A DNA stretch of 64,000 nt from Chitinophagales bacterium (GTDB lineage: Bacteria > Bacteroidota > Bacteroidia > Chitinophagales > Chitinophagaceae): the NCBI GenBank assembly GCA_013298665.1, contig JAAFIK010000001.1, positions 62,001-126,000 of the forward strand, in the 5' to 3' direction. The position numbers and the translations under genes were made by a program. The notes below the pieces were generated by a model, which saw only the letters and a program-made list of their open reading frames with translations, made no database searches and had not been told where the DNA came from. The first letter of the stretch is position 1. Each line of letters begins with the position of its first letter. Shown here in pieces: positions 15,034 through 24,958 of the stretch.

Positions 15034-16311
15034 ATGATGTACATACTGATAGCGTCACTTTTTATTATCGGGTACCTCGCTATTATATTTGAACATAAAA
15101 TTCATCTGAATAAAGCAGCCAGTGCACTTATTACGGGCGTATTGTGCTGGACGGTATATGCCCTTTTTCAAACAACTCAAAGCCATGCCAGCGAACTTGT
15201 ACTAAAACACCTGGGAGAAATAAGCAATATCTTATTTTTTTTGTTAGGGGCGATGACAATTGTTGAATTGATAGATTCGCATGACGGATTTGAATTTATT
15301 ACTGAGAGAATCTCAACAAATGAGATAAGAAGACTACTATGGGTCGTCGGTCTTATTACTTTTTTTCTTTCTGCAATTTTAGATAACCTCACTACAACTA
15401 TTGTAATGATTTCACTGTTGCGAAAAATTATCATTGACAAAAAACAAAGATTGATTTTTACAGGATTGGTAGTTATCGCAGCCAATGCAGGTGGGGCATG
15501 GTCGCCTTTGGGTGATGTATCAACAACCATGTTATGGATTGGGGGGCAGATTACTCCTGCCAAGACGATTACGGGCCTGTTTTTACCCTCTATGGTTTGT
15601 CTGTTAGTGCCGCTGCTGATTCTGCACTTTAAAAGCAGAGGGCAGGTTTTTCAAAGAGTAACTGCAATACCATCTTCAGGTAGTATGCCAAGGAAAGACA
15701 GGGACTTGATATTATTGTCAGGCATTGGTGTATTATTAATGGTGCCTGCTTTTAAAACGATTACTCATTTGCCTCCCTGCATGGGTATGTTGTTTGGCCT
15801 TGGTATTATGTGGATAGTTACAGCAATATTGCATCATGGCAAAGAGGAGGCGGACAAGGATATGCTTTCTGTTTCTTATGCCATGCGTAAAATTGATACA
15901 CCAAGTATATTATTTTTTCTTGGGATATTGTTAGCCGTGGCAGTGTTACAGGAAACTGGTCAGTTAAAATACACAGCAGACTGGCTTAGCAGTAATATAA
16001 AAAGTGAAACCGTAGTAATTTCAATAATAGGTTTGCTTTCATCATTGGTAGATAATGTTCCTTTGGTAGCGGGCTTGCAGGGAATGTACAGTCTGGACCA
16101 ATACCCAACCGACCATTTTTTCTGGCAGTTTCTGGCTTATTGTACCGGCACCGGCGGCAGTGCATTAATTATAGGCAGTGCTGCTGGTGTAGCTGCAATG
16201 GGCATGGAAAAAATAGGTTTTTTTTGGTATTTAAAAAATATAAGCCTTTTGGCAATTTCGGGTTATGTTGCCGGAGCTTTGGTTTATTTACTGCAGCAAA
16301 TGCTCTTTTAA
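15034..16311 (+). CDS. nhaD: NhaD-type Na+/H+ antiporter
   Basis: A 425-residue inner-membrane antiporter with about 11-12 spans, exchanging Na+ (or Li+) for protons. The NhaD signature is 'AANAGGAWSPLGDVSTTMLW' (about 152-171), with 'LDNLTTTIVMI' before it and a second 'LVDNVPLVAG' Asp-Asn pair near residue 343. Length fits the family. It is the first cargo gene, monocistronic, with the element's triple TTTAAT operator 42 bp upstream. Two adjacent ATGs (15034, 15037) are possible starts. Confidence 0.88.
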   Translation: MMYILIASLFIIGYLAIIFEHKIHLNKAASALITGVLCWTVYALFQTTQSHASELVLKHLGEISNILFFLLGAMTIVELIDSHDGFEFITERISTNEIRRLLWVVGLITFFLSAILDNLTTTIVMISLLRKIIIDKKQRLIFTGLVVIAANAGGAWSPLGDVSTTMLWIGGQITPAKTITGLFLPSMVCLLVPLLILHFKSRGQVFQRVTAIPSSGSMPRKDRDLILLSGIGVLLMVPAFKTITHLPPCMGMLFGLGIMWIVTAILHHGKEEADKDMLSVSYAMRKIDTPSILFFLGILLAVAVLQETGQLKYTADWLSSNIKSETVVISIIGLLSSLVDNVPLVAGLQGMYSLDQYPTDHFFWQFLAYCTGTGGSALIIGSAAGVAAMGMEKIGFFWYLKNISLLAISGYVAGALVYLLQQMLF

Positions 16312-16343
16312 GAGTTGTATTGAACACTCACTTATTCGCCAGG

Positions 16344-16400
16344 TTTAATTGAATTTTAATCGTCTTTTAATCACTTCTATAATCTCTGCCTGCATCTTTG
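16344..16400 (+). promoter_or_regulatory. Triple TTTAAT operator and promoter of the first UspA gene
   Basis: TTTAAT at 16344, 16355 and 16366 with exact 11-bp steps, then CATCTTTG (16393-16400, one mismatch to TAnnTTTG) after a 21-bp gap. The first two copies and the spacer between them are identical to those at 33940. A 12-codon open frame (MSNALRIISLTK, 16429-16467) lies in the leader before the UspA start at 16475. Confidence 0.68.
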
Positions 16401-16474
16401 CAGTTCGGGTACTAAACTGACAAATATTATGAGTAACGCACTGAGAATTATATCATTGACCAAATAATAAAAAA

Positions 16475-17392
16475 ATGAAATCTTTTCTTCAAAACATTCT
16501 TGTTGCCACAGATTTTTCAAAAACGGGAAATCATGCACTGGAAATAGCCGTTGAGCTCTGCCAAAAAAATGAAGCTGTATTGCATCTCCTGCATGTGGTT
16601 GAGAGCAGGTATATCATTGCGTCCCCAGGACCAGAAATTTCTTTGCCTGATATAGCCAGCGAAATTGATTCGGAAGCAAGAACAAAGCTTTATAATATTT
16701 ACGAAACCATCATGCGTTCATCAGGTATAGCTGTGCAAATTCACATGCCTACCGGCATTCCTTATGATGAGATATGCAAAGCAGCAGACGAAATGCCCAT
16801 TGACCTGATTATAATTGGTAAGCATGGAGCATCCGGGTTTAGGGATTTTTTTATGGGCACAACCGCCTATAGCGTAATAAAAAATACTACCAAGCCGGTG
16901 CTCACTATCCCGGAAAGCTATGCCAAATCGGGGTTTGAAAAAATCCTTTTCCCGGTGAGGCCAAAACAGGAAATAAAAGAGAAATTTGACTACATGAAGC
17001 CCTTTCTCCCCTCAACGAATTCAGGGGAAATTCATATTGCTGTACTTGCTAAAGATAGCATGGAGGAAGATTTATTGGGTAACAAAGACAAGCTGTATGA
17101 TATATTATGTTTTTTAAAGGAAAACCATATTCAGCATACAAAAGAATTCTACACCTGCGATAATTTTGCTGCTAAGGTACTTGAACTGGCATCGCTGCAA
17201 GCCGCCGATCTTATAGTAATTAATGCTTCACTTGATTATAAATGGACACAGTTTTTTGTTGGCCCATATACACAGCAGGTAGTCAATCATGCCAAAGTGC
17301 CTGTTTTGAGCTTCCGGCAGGCTATCAATGTGCCCAAAGAAATACAAAAAGAAGAAGATGCCGCATTTCTTAAAAAAGCCAATAGTTTATAA
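16475..17392 (+). CDS. Universal stress protein, tandem UspA domains
   Basis: A 305-residue cytoplasmic protein with two Usp domains. The first (about 1-148) keeps the ATP-binding pattern G-x2-G-x9-G in 'IIIGKHGASGFRDFFMGTTA'. The second (about 155-285) has lost it ('VINASLDYKWTQFFVGPYT'), as is common in tandem Usp proteins. It ends in a charged tail. It is transcribed alone from a promoter with the element's triple operator. A second tandem UspA is encoded at 34018. The family binds ATP and modulates stress survival; targets are unknown. Confidence 0.88.
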   Translation: MKSFLQNILVATDFSKTGNHALEIAVELCQKNEAVLHLLHVVESRYIIASPGPEISLPDIASEIDSEARTKLYNIYETIMRSSGIAVQIHMPTGIPYDEICKAADEMPIDLIIIGKHGASGFRDFFMGTTAYSVIKNTTKPVLTIPESYAKSGFEKILFPVRPKQEIKEKFDYMKPFLPSTNSGEIHIAVLAKDSMEEDLLGNKDKLYDILCFLKENHIQHTKEFYTCDNFAAKVLELASLQAADLIVINASLDYKWTQFFVGPYTQQVVNHAKVPVLSFRQAINVPKEIQKEEDAAFLKKANSL

Positions 17393-17607
17393 ATTTTTAG
17401 CCGCTTTTATTGTGGCCCAAACATTATTTTGGAAGGCTCAAAACGGTATATATATATACTTGTTATAAACGGTGCAGCATAATTGTGGCAGCTTCCATTT
17501 TTAGAGAAACAAGCGTTAAATTAGGCGAGAATGCCCAGTTGGAAGGAATAATAGCTATGTTGAGTTGAGAATACCCTATTAAAAGCTTATTTTTAAAAAA
17601 AAGGATA

Positions 17608-18933
17608 ATGAACTGGCTTCAAAAAGTTTTTTATATAAAAGATGGTACAGATTATACACAAACTGCTGTGTCTATTTCTGATGGCATTAAAGTTAAAGGT
17701 CTGAATGTATGGCTGATGATATGCTCGGCCTTGCTTGCCTCAATTGGCCTTGATACGAACTCAACAGCGGTGATTATTGGCGCCATGCTTATCTCACCGC
17801 TGATGTCGCCTATTCTGGGCGCAGGGTATTCAGTTGGCGTACAGGATAAGGAACTGTTTGTCCGGTCCATAAGGAACCTTTTTTATATTACTGTATTCAG
17901 TTTGCTTACTTCTGTTATCTACTTTTGGATAACACCGCTTGGTGAGCCTACTTCAGAAATACTGGCAAGAACACAACCTACGCTCCTGGATATTGGTGTT
18001 GCTTTCTTTGGAGGTGTTGCTGGTATTGTATCTGCCAGCAGAAAGGAAAAAATCAATGCCCTGCCGGGAGTAGCCATCGCCACTGCTTTAATGCCGCCAT
18101 TGTGCGCTGCAGGTTTTGGGTTAGCCACTGGTAGATGGGTGATTTTCGGAGGTGCCTTTTATCTGTTTTTTATCAATGCGGTTTTTATAGCTTTAGCCAC
18201 CTATTTAATTGTAAAATTGCTTCATTTTCCTGTAAAAGAGTATGTGGAAAATGGTAAACAGAAAAGGGTAGCCCGCCTGGCTTTACTTGTTGTATTGCTC
18301 ATAAGTATTCCAAGTTGTTGGTTTTTATATACCGTATATAAAAAAAACAGGATACGTAAAGTGATTCAAAGTCAAATTGTGAACGATTTTCATAATCACG
18401 GAAATGAAATTCTGAAATGGGAAGTTGAAGATCTTGATTCAGTAAAACTCATTAAAACTTTTTTTTCGGGTGCACCTGTTCCTGAAACGGGGAAACAATT
18501 TTACAATAATAAGTTGAAGGAAATGGGTTTTAAAGAGTACCGGGTACAGTTTTTCAGGATGAATCTTTCCAAAACTGAAATGGATAAGATGAGCACCGAA
18601 ATGACGGATAATATCATGAAAAATATTGAATTACAAAATACAAAGATGTTGGATTCCCTCCAGCAGGTTGTAAGCAGTATAGATCAAGGGGTGATTTACA
18701 GTGAAGTAAAAGCACTTTATCCCAATGTGGCAGGGCTAGGTATTTCTCAAACGGAAATTAAAACTACCGGGAAAATAGATACGGTATGGACGGCCTTTTT
18801 GCAATGGGATACCCTTTCCCAAAATATCAATAAGGGTGATGCTGCTCAAACATTACAGCGGTTCCTTAAAAAAAGATTAAAGACAGATACTGTCTGGCTG
18901 CAACAGACAGAACAATCAAAAAAAAATAAATGA
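17608..18933 (+). CDS. DUF389 membrane protein
   Basis: A 441-residue protein. The N-terminal half is a DUF389 domain with about six membrane spans and the conserved entry 'SAVIIGAMLISPLMSPILG'-like block (here 'STAVIIGAMLISPLMSPILG', residues 51-70) and 'GVAIATALMPPLCAAGFGLA'. The C-terminal 210 residues after the last span are soluble and probably periplasmic or cytoplasmic with no family match. DUF389 has no established function. It starts a four-gene operon with an MscS channel (ATGA overlap), an APC permease and a hibernation factor. I found no TTTAAT repeats in the 215 bp upstream. Confidence 0.85.
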   Translation: MNWLQKVFYIKDGTDYTQTAVSISDGIKVKGLNVWLMICSALLASIGLDTNSTAVIIGAMLISPLMSPILGAGYSVGVQDKELFVRSIRNLFYITVFSLLTSVIYFWITPLGEPTSEILARTQPTLLDIGVAFFGGVAGIVSASRKEKINALPGVAIATALMPPLCAAGFGLATGRWVIFGGAFYLFFINAVFIALATYLIVKLLHFPVKEYVENGKQKRVARLALLVVLLISIPSCWFLYTVYKKNRIRKVIQSQIVNDFHNHGNEILKWEVEDLDSVKLIKTFFSGAPVPETGKQFYNNKLKEMGFKEYRVQFFRMNLSKTEMDKMSTEMTDNIMKNIELQNTKMLDSLQQVVSSIDQGVIYSEVKALYPNVAGLGISQTEIKTTGKIDTVWTAFLQWDTLSQNINKGDAAQTLQRFLKKRLKTDTVWLQQTEQSKKNK

Positions 18934-19757
18934 ACGATTTTTGGAAGCAAATAATATTCCGCATAGGAAACTTTACACTTACACCTGCAAAACTCTTTGC
19001 GGTAATAATGATTATTGTTGTTACATGGATTTTAATTTTACTCCTGAAAAGAGTCATTCTCAGTAAAAAGAAACTTACTGTAAGTCAAACTGGGTCCCGT
19101 AACTCTTTATACCAGTTGATTAAATATTTTCTCTGGGTCATTGCTTTTTCATCCTGTATTTCAGTACTGGGGTTTAATATTACCATTTTGGTGGCAAGTT
19201 CTGCCGCCTTACTGGTTGGCCTTGGATTTGGCCTCCAAAATGTTTTCAGCGATCTGGTTTCAGGGTTATTTATGCTGTTTGAGCAGAAAGTAAAGATTGG
19301 TGATGTAATGGAAGTGGATAACATTGTGGGGAGAGTTCAACACATTAACCTTCGTACATCGGTATTGCTGACGAGAGATGGATTTAACATCATTGTCCCC
19401 AATCATAAATTTATTGCCGATAATGTTATTAACTGGACACACCAGGGTTTCCAGCGCCGCTTTCATCTTGAAATTTCGGTTAGTTACACCAGCGATACTG
19501 AACAGGTTACAGCCATTTTGAACAAGTGTGCTGCAGAGCAGGAGGAACTGCTGAAGGACAATGAACATAAAGCCTTTGTGCGATTGCAGGATTTTGGAGA
19601 TAATGCATTGATATTTTACCTGATGTTCTGGACGGCAGACATATTCAGGGTGGAACAGGTAAAAAGTAACTTGCGGTATAAAATAGTAAAAGCATTTCAG
19701 GAAAATAATATTACCATACCTTTTCCTCAAAGAGATATTCGTATTATTCAATCATAA
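18930..19757 (+). CDS. MscS-family mechanosensitive channel
   Basis: A 275-residue small-conductance channel that would release solutes on osmotic downshock. About three membrane spans are followed by the pore-lining signature 'LVGLGFGLQNVFSDLVSGLF' (about residues 93-112) and the cytoplasmic beta/alpha-beta vestibule domains ('KIGDVMEVDNIVGRV', 'NIIVPNHKFIADNVINW'). Size matches E. coli MscS. It overlaps the DUF389 gene by four bases (ATGA), indicating translational coupling, and is followed after 5 bp by the APC permease. Confidence 0.9.
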   Translation: MNDFWKQIIFRIGNFTLTPAKLFAVIMIIVVTWILILLLKRVILSKKKLTVSQTGSRNSLYQLIKYFLWVIAFSSCISVLGFNITILVASSAALLVGLGFGLQNVFSDLVSGLFMLFEQKVKIGDVMEVDNIVGRVQHINLRTSVLLTRDGFNIIVPNHKFIADNVINWTHQGFQRRFHLEISVSYTSDTEQVTAILNKCAAEQEELLKDNEHKAFVRLQDFGDNALIFYLMFWTADIFRVEQVKSNLRYKIVKAFQENNITIPFPQRDIRIIQS

Positions 19758-19762
19758 TTTGC

Positions 19763-21502
19763 ATGTCATCACACAAAAAACTAAACACATGGTTTGCCAC
19801 CGCAATTTGCGGTAACGACATTACATCTTCCTGTTTGTATGTGTCAGCCCTTACCATTGGTATGGCTGGGCAATACGCATGGATAGCATTACTAATGGTA
19901 GCAGCCGTTCTTTTTTTATTTCGTAAAATTTATGGGGAAGTAGTGGGAGCCCTGCCTTTGAATGGCGGCGCATATAATGTACTACTGAATACTACAAGCA
20001 AAAGCAATGCATCTGTTGCCGCCTGTCTCACAATTTTGTCATATATGGCTACGGCAGTTATCTCAGCCAGTGAGGCCATGCATTACCTGCACGAAAGCTT
20101 CAATTCCCTTCCAGTGATAAAGGCTACCTTGATTTTACTTTTCATTTTTTTGTGCCTGACCATTATTGGCATTTCAGAGAGTGCAGTTGTAGCACTGGTG
20201 ATTTTTATTTTTCATCTGGCAACAATGGCCCTGCTGATTATAAGTTGCTGTTACTTTTTATTAATAAACGGCACATCCATCTTTCATGCAAACTTTTCAC
20301 TTCCCATAAAGGGGGGAAGTTTGATTACGGCTTTGTTTTTTGGCTTTAGTGCTGCCATGCTTGGTATATCCGGCTTTGAAAGTTCTGCCAACTTTGTGGA
20401 AGAACAAAAGCGTGGTGTATTCCCGAAGACGTTGCGGAATATGTGGCTGTCTGTTTCTATATTAAATCCCTTAATTGCCCTGCTGGCAATTGCAGTAATG
20501 CCTGTAGCACAGGTAGATGCTCACCAGCAATCGTTACTTAGCTATATGGGCACCTTAACAGGGGGAAGTTGGCTCTCCACACTCATTTCAATTAACGCCG
20601 TAACAGTATTAAGCGGTGCAGTATTAACTTCCTTTGTTGGTGTTAACGGTTTAATCAAAAGAATGACATTAGACAGGGTATTGCCGCAGTTTTTATTAAA
20701 AGTAAACATGCGTGGCAGCAGTTACCGGATATTGATAGCATTTTTCCTTTTATGTGTGTCAGTATTATTTGTGACAAATGGCGAACTGGCACCATTAGCT
20801 GGCGTTTACACTATTTCTTTTTTATTGGTTATGGCTTTTTTTGCTTTGGGAAATCTGATACTCAAGATAAGAAGAGCCCGGCTGCCCAGGCCAGAGTATG
20901 CAACACCTTTTGTAGTGGTAGTAGCATTACTGGCAGTAGGGATTGCTTTATATGGGAATATCAAAATGAAGCCCGAATTCCTGGTTGTTTTTCTTCAGTA
21001 CTTTGTTCCTGCTATGCTTTTGATATATGCAATGCTGAACAGAAACCATATTATGCAGTTTGTTTTGGTGATATTGAGAAACCTGGCCGATAGTGTGCGC
21101 AAACTTTCAGTAATCAGCCGGAAAAAAATCAATAGCTTTATAAATAAATTACACCAGCAGGAATTTGTTTTTTTCTCAAAAGGCGATGATATTGCCACAC
21201 TTAACAAAGTGATGATATATGTGCAGGAAAATGAGATTACACAAAAAATAAGAATTGTAACCATTTTAAATGAACATCAACCAGCGCCAGAGCAATTTTT
21301 GAAGGATTTTGAAGTACTTGACAGGGCTTACCCAAACATCAAAATGGAATATATCATGATAGTGGATGCTTTTGGGCCTGAACTGATAAACCGCTTAAGC
21401 AAAGAATGGAATATTCCAAAAAATTTTATGTTTATCAGTTCGCCGGGAGAGAAATTCAGTTACCGGGTGGAAGAATTGGGAGGGGTAAGGCTGATACTGT
21501 AG
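19763..21502 (+). CDS. APC-superfamily amino-acid permease with C-terminal soluble domain
   Basis: A 579-residue transporter with about 12 spans (residues 10-440) of the APC fold, including the unwound helix-1 pattern 'AICGNDITSSCLYVSALTIG' and 'GEVVGALPLNGGAYNVL'. A soluble tail of about 130 residues follows ('NKVMIYVQENEITQKIRIVT', 'LDRAYPNIKMEYIMIVDAFG'), which resembles the Usp-like tails of some APC permeases. Substrate is not clear. Third gene of the DUF389-mscS-permease-hpf operon. Confidence 0.85.
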   Translation: MSSHKKLNTWFATAICGNDITSSCLYVSALTIGMAGQYAWIALLMVAAVLFLFRKIYGEVVGALPLNGGAYNVLLNTTSKSNASVAACLTILSYMATAVISASEAMHYLHESFNSLPVIKATLILLFIFLCLTIIGISESAVVALVIFIFHLATMALLIISCCYFLLINGTSIFHANFSLPIKGGSLITALFFGFSAAMLGISGFESSANFVEEQKRGVFPKTLRNMWLSVSILNPLIALLAIAVMPVAQVDAHQQSLLSYMGTLTGGSWLSTLISINAVTVLSGAVLTSFVGVNGLIKRMTLDRVLPQFLLKVNMRGSSYRILIAFFLLCVSVLFVTNGELAPLAGVYTISFLLVMAFFALGNLILKIRRARLPRPEYATPFVVVVALLAVGIALYGNIKMKPEFLVVFLQYFVPAMLLIYAMLNRNHIMQFVLVILRNLADSVRKLSVISRKKINSFINKLHQQEFVFFSKGDDIATLNKVMIYVQENEITQKIRIVTILNEHQPAPEQFLKDFEVLDRAYPNIKMEYIMIVDAFGPELINRLSKEWNIPKNFMFISSPGEKFSYRVEELGGVRLIL

Positions 21503-21553
21503 TACGGGTTGTTGAGAAAAAACTTATAAATAGTAATCAAAAAAAAAAATAAC

Positions 21554-21835
21554 ATGGACATTACATTACAGACAGTTAAATTTAAGGAATCAGCAAAGCT
21601 GAGAAAATTTATCAACACCAAGATAAGCGGTATTTCCCGCCAATATCCGGATGCCATACGAATAGACGTAACCTTAAAAAAAGGTGCTGCCAATAACATT
21701 ACAAACTGCTGGTGCCAGATCTATGTTTCACATCCCGGCGAAAATCTATTTGTTAAAAAAAATGCGGCAACTTATGAGGAAAGCATTTCGAAGGCTGTAG
21801 ATGCGATGGAAAAAATAATCCGCCGCCTAAAATAG
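21554..21835 (+). CDS. hpf: Ribosome hibernation factor, HPF/RaiA family
   Basis: A 93-residue beta-alpha-beta-beta-beta-alpha protein of the HPF/YfiA fold, which binds the 30S decoding region and inactivates or protects idle ribosomes. Visible family features are the N-terminal 'ITLQTVKFKESAKLRKFINT' strand-helix and the C-terminal helix 'YEESISKAVDAMEKIIRRLK'. It is the short form without the dimerisation tail. It is the last gene of the operon beginning with DUF389 and would couple ribosome protection to the ion/osmotic stress response. The host genome probably has another copy elsewhere. Confidence 0.85.
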   Translation: MDITLQTVKFKESAKLRKFINTKISGISRQYPDAIRIDVTLKKGAANNITNCWCQIYVSHPGENLFVKKNAATYEESISKAVDAMEKIIRRLK

Positions 21836-21853
21836 AACATGATGTAAACTGTT

Positions 21854-23596
21854 CTAAAACCCCCATATAAGCGGTACCAACCATAATATCAGCAGTAAGG
21901 CAATTAGTGTTAGTATGCCGCCGGTTTTAAGGAAATCTGAAATTTTGTAACTGCCTGGAGTAAATACCAATAGGGAACAAGGTTCAAAAGGAGCAATCAT
22001 TGAGATGGATGCCGAAGTGATGATTGCAATACAAAAAGTACGGACTGGCAGGTGCGTGAGTTCGGCTGTTTGTATTGCAATAGGTAATACAACTAAAGCA
22101 GCGGCTGCATTGCTCATAGGTTGTGTAAGCAGCGCTGTAAGCAACATAAAGCCGGTTAATATTGCATATTTGCCATAAGGTCCCAGCCATTGTACAATTG
22201 TCTCAGCCAAAAATACGTCGGCCCCGGTTTTTTGTAAAGCGGTTCCAAAGGCAGTCATTCCACCAATAAGAATTAATAGCCGCCAGTCAATAGCACTATA
22301 CAAGCCATCTGCCGGAACTGCCTTTATCAATACGACTATAACGGCGGTAATTAAAAATGCAATACTTAGGGGAATGATTTTAAAGGCACCAAGTATAATG
22401 GCCAATAAAAAAAACAATAATGTAAACCACCCTTTGTGCAGGCTTGCGGAATTTGTTTTAGCCATTTCACTGATGATAATAAAATTAGATCGCTGCCGGA
22501 TAAGTTCAAGGTTTTCATTGGTACCTTCCACCAGCAAAATGTCCCCCGCCTTAACTTTTATATCTTTTATCCGTTTATTAATAATTTCATTCTTACGATG
22601 GACCGCTAAGATGCTCACCCGGTTTTGTTGCTGAAAATAGGTTTCGCCTAAAGTTGCGTTTAATAGATACGAAGTAGGTAATACCATTATCTCGGCTACT
22701 TTCAATGTTTTGCTTTCTTCATGTTCTCCACTCTTCTTAATCAATACATTTTGAATGGTACAAAATTTCAGCAGTGCATCCTTATACCCGCTGATGAGCA
22801 GCACATTATTTTCGTTAACAATATCACCATCCTTTAGTTCATTATTTTTGTAAACGTCTATGATAGTAATATCGCCTGATTCTTTCTCAATCTGTGCCCT
22901 CGATTTTCCAATCAGAGCAGAGCCAAAGGTGGCGACAACTTCGGCATGATAGATTCTGTTAAAATTTGCAGCAGCCAAAATATCCTCTTTTTTACCGGGC
23001 AGCAATCTAATGCCAATTGTTACCATATATACAATTCCTGCTGCCAGTATAATGCCGCCAATCGGTAATAACTCAAACATGCCCAGGGGTTCCATTCCGT
23101 GCGAAAGCATATAAGCACTACCGGCTACATTTGTTGACGTGCCTACCAGGGTGCAGGTTCCTCCCATTAGTGAAGCAAATGCCATTGGCATCAGCATTTT
23201 AGAAGGGCTTATGTTAAATCGTTTGCACACTGAAATAATGGGGGCTATGAAAACTGCGGCAACGCTGGTGTTATTCATAAAAGCAGACAAAACTCCCACA
23301 GTGAGCATTATAATGAGCAACAAAACAGTGGTGTTTATCTTTTGAATCCTGTTTATCTTTTCCGCCATAAAATCAATTACACCATTATGCTGCAGGGAAG
23401 AGCTTATTAAGAAAATAGCCGCCAGCATAATAATGAAATCATTACCAAAGCCTTCAAAAGCTTCTTTGGTAGTAATAACGCCTGAAACTACCATTATCAC
23501 AACTGCAATCATTACCACCACATCAAAGGAAACTATGTCCAATGAAAATAAAATCATTGTACCCAATAGTAAGGTAAGTATTAATGTTATGGCCAT
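21854..23596 (-). CDS. SLC13/DASS-type transporter with two central TrkA-C domains
   Basis: A 580-residue sodium-coupled anion transporter. N-terminal membrane half with 'MNNTSVAAVFIAPIISVCKR' (family Asn-Thr motif, about 108-127), then two RCK_C/TrkA-C regulatory domains (about 205-380: 'IGKSRAQIEKESGDITIIDV', 'KVKAGDILLVEGTNENLELI'), then the second membrane half with 'TQPMSNAAAALVVLPIAIQT'. This layout is typical of bacterial sulfate/dicarboxylate or related transporters; the substrate is open. It is convergent with hpf (18-bp gap) and lies 125 bp downstream of the glycosyltransferase-like gene on the same strand. Confidence 0.85.
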   Translation of the reverse strand: MAITLILTLLLGTMILFSLDIVSFDVVVMIAVVIMVVSGVITTKEAFEGFGNDFIIMLAAIFLISSSLQHNGVIDFMAEKINRIQKINTTVLLLIIMLTVGVLSAFMNNTSVAAVFIAPIISVCKRFNISPSKMLMPMAFASLMGGTCTLVGTSTNVAGSAYMLSHGMEPLGMFELLPIGGIILAAGIVYMVTIGIRLLPGKKEDILAAANFNRIYHAEVVATFGSALIGKSRAQIEKESGDITIIDVYKNNELKDGDIVNENNVLLISGYKDALLKFCTIQNVLIKKSGEHEESKTLKVAEIMVLPTSYLLNATLGETYFQQQNRVSILAVHRKNEIINKRIKDIKVKAGDILLVEGTNENLELIRQRSNFIIISEMAKTNSASLHKGWFTLLFFLLAIILGAFKIIPLSIAFLITAVIVVLIKAVPADGLYSAIDWRLLILIGGMTAFGTALQKTGADVFLAETIVQWLGPYGKYAILTGFMLLTALLTQPMSNAAAALVVLPIAIQTAELTHLPVRTFCIAIITSASISMIAPFEPCSLLVFTPGSYKISDFLKTGGILTLIALLLILWLVPLIWGF

Positions 23597-23721
23597 ATAC
23601 CTAAGTTGTTTTTTTAATAGAGTTGCTGTTTATGCCTAAAGATAGCATAAAGGCTTAATATACAGAAAGGCTGCCTACTTAAAAGGGTATATACAAAACT
23701 AGAATTTCGGTTATATAGAAT

Positions 23722-24954
23722 TTAGACCTTAATGATCTTAGTCCACACCTTCTTTGTTTCCTCAAAGGCAGTGAAATGCCTTTGCACATTTTTGTCGTAA
23801 TACTTCAACTCGGCGAGCAATTGCTCAAATTTATTGGTTTTGAAATATCCGCAAAGTTTGGGTAAGGTTTGTAAAAGATTCCGCTTTATTTGTTCGATAA
23901 GTGCAGGGTAATTTTCTTTTTGTGTAATGTAGAGCAATAAGGGTTTATAACGTATCCAGCCCAATGCTGCCCTGATAAACCGGTTTTTTTCAAACTCCGT
24001 ATTGCCATGTACAGGTGAGAAGTGTACAGGAAGGACACCGTTTAAAATGTTGCCGCAGGTGGAGAACCCATCATGAAATGCATAACAGGGAACTTTTAAT
24101 ACTTTTAATTCAGAAAGGCATGTGCTCATAAAAGTATCTTCCCCCCTGGCTCCTGGCGGGTTATAAAACGGTGGTATCTTGCTGTTTTTTTTCAAATTAA
24201 AACAAATATTAGCTCCGGATATAAATTTCATCCCATTTATTTCTGCTACTTCTTTTGTTGCCGGGTTTGTAATTATATCCTCGCTGGCATAGGTAATGCC
24301 ATTGTTTTCAATAATACTTTCCTTTATTTTTTCCCAGGAAATTATATCGTTGCTGATTGTTTCAATAAATAATCTGAAATCAACTTCGCTAAGTGTATCA
24401 TTAAAAACTATACGGGGAATGGGCGAAATATACCCGCAATGATGGCCATGAGTTATATCGGCTTTCGAATTAAATTTCAAATGGGTACCTACGATGCTTT
24501 GCCCCATCCAGAATATCTGCTCTTTGGGGGATTTAAATACAGCAACCGGATACTCATCGTCATCAAGAAAAATAAGCTTATCCATTTTGCTTTTGATGGC
24601 AAAATAAAGGATAGAGTTCCGTTTCTTTGCGTAGCCTTCGCCGAAGACCAATCCTGCCTCCTTTTCATTAACGAGCCCTCTTGCAATCAATATTTCTGCT
24701 TCTTCTTTTGTTTTTTGCTCGCCAATATAAGTAATGCTGGCGAGCATTTCCTTAAGCGAAGGTTCAATATTCCTGTAATCCTCGATCTGTGTATTTTGAT
24801 ACTTCAAATCATAAGCTATAAACAAATGCAGCCTGATACTTTGTTCATTTATTAATCCATATTCAAGCCAGTTGTTAATATATGCTTTTAGCACATTCTG
24901 AAAGTTCTTTCTCCCGGTTGCAAATCCAATTCCTACATTATTTGTCATATACAT
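23722..24954 (-). CDS. Putative glycosyltransferase (GT-A-like), function unknown
   Basis: A 410-residue soluble protein. The strand-helix start 'GIGFATGRKNFQNVLKAY', followed later by 'KMDKLIFLDDDEYPVAVF' (about residues 124-141) with a triple Asp, resembles the nucleotide-sugar and metal-binding DxD region of GT-A glycosyltransferases. 'ITHGHHCGYISPIP' and 'GARGEDTFMSTCL' (acceptor-side Glu-Asp) also fit. I cannot assign a family or substrate. It starts 4 nt after the glycerate kinase stop codon, so the two are one operon. With GpgS also in the element, it may glycosylate a glycerate-based solute or its lipid or polymer derivative, which is conjecture. ATG at 24954 or 24948. Confidence 0.5.
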   Translation of the reverse strand: MYMTNNVGIGFATGRKNFQNVLKAYINNWLEYGLINEQSIRLHLFIAYDLKYQNTQIEDYRNIEPSLKEMLASITYIGEQKTKEEAEILIARGLVNEKEAGLVFGEGYAKKRNSILYFAIKSKMDKLIFLDDDEYPVAVFKSPKEQIFWMGQSIVGTHLKFNSKADITHGHHCGYISPIPRIVFNDTLSEVDFRLFIETISNDIISWEKIKESIIENNGITYASEDIITNPATKEVAEINGMKFISGANICFNLKKNSKIPPFYNPPGARGEDTFMSTCLSELKVLKVPCYAFHDGFSTCGNILNGVLPVHFSPVHGNTEFEKNRFIRAALGWIRYKPLLLYITQKENYPALIEQIKRNLLQTLPKLCGYFKTNKFEQLLAELKYYDKNVQRHFTAFEETKKVWTKIIKV

Positions 24955-24958
24955 TCCT

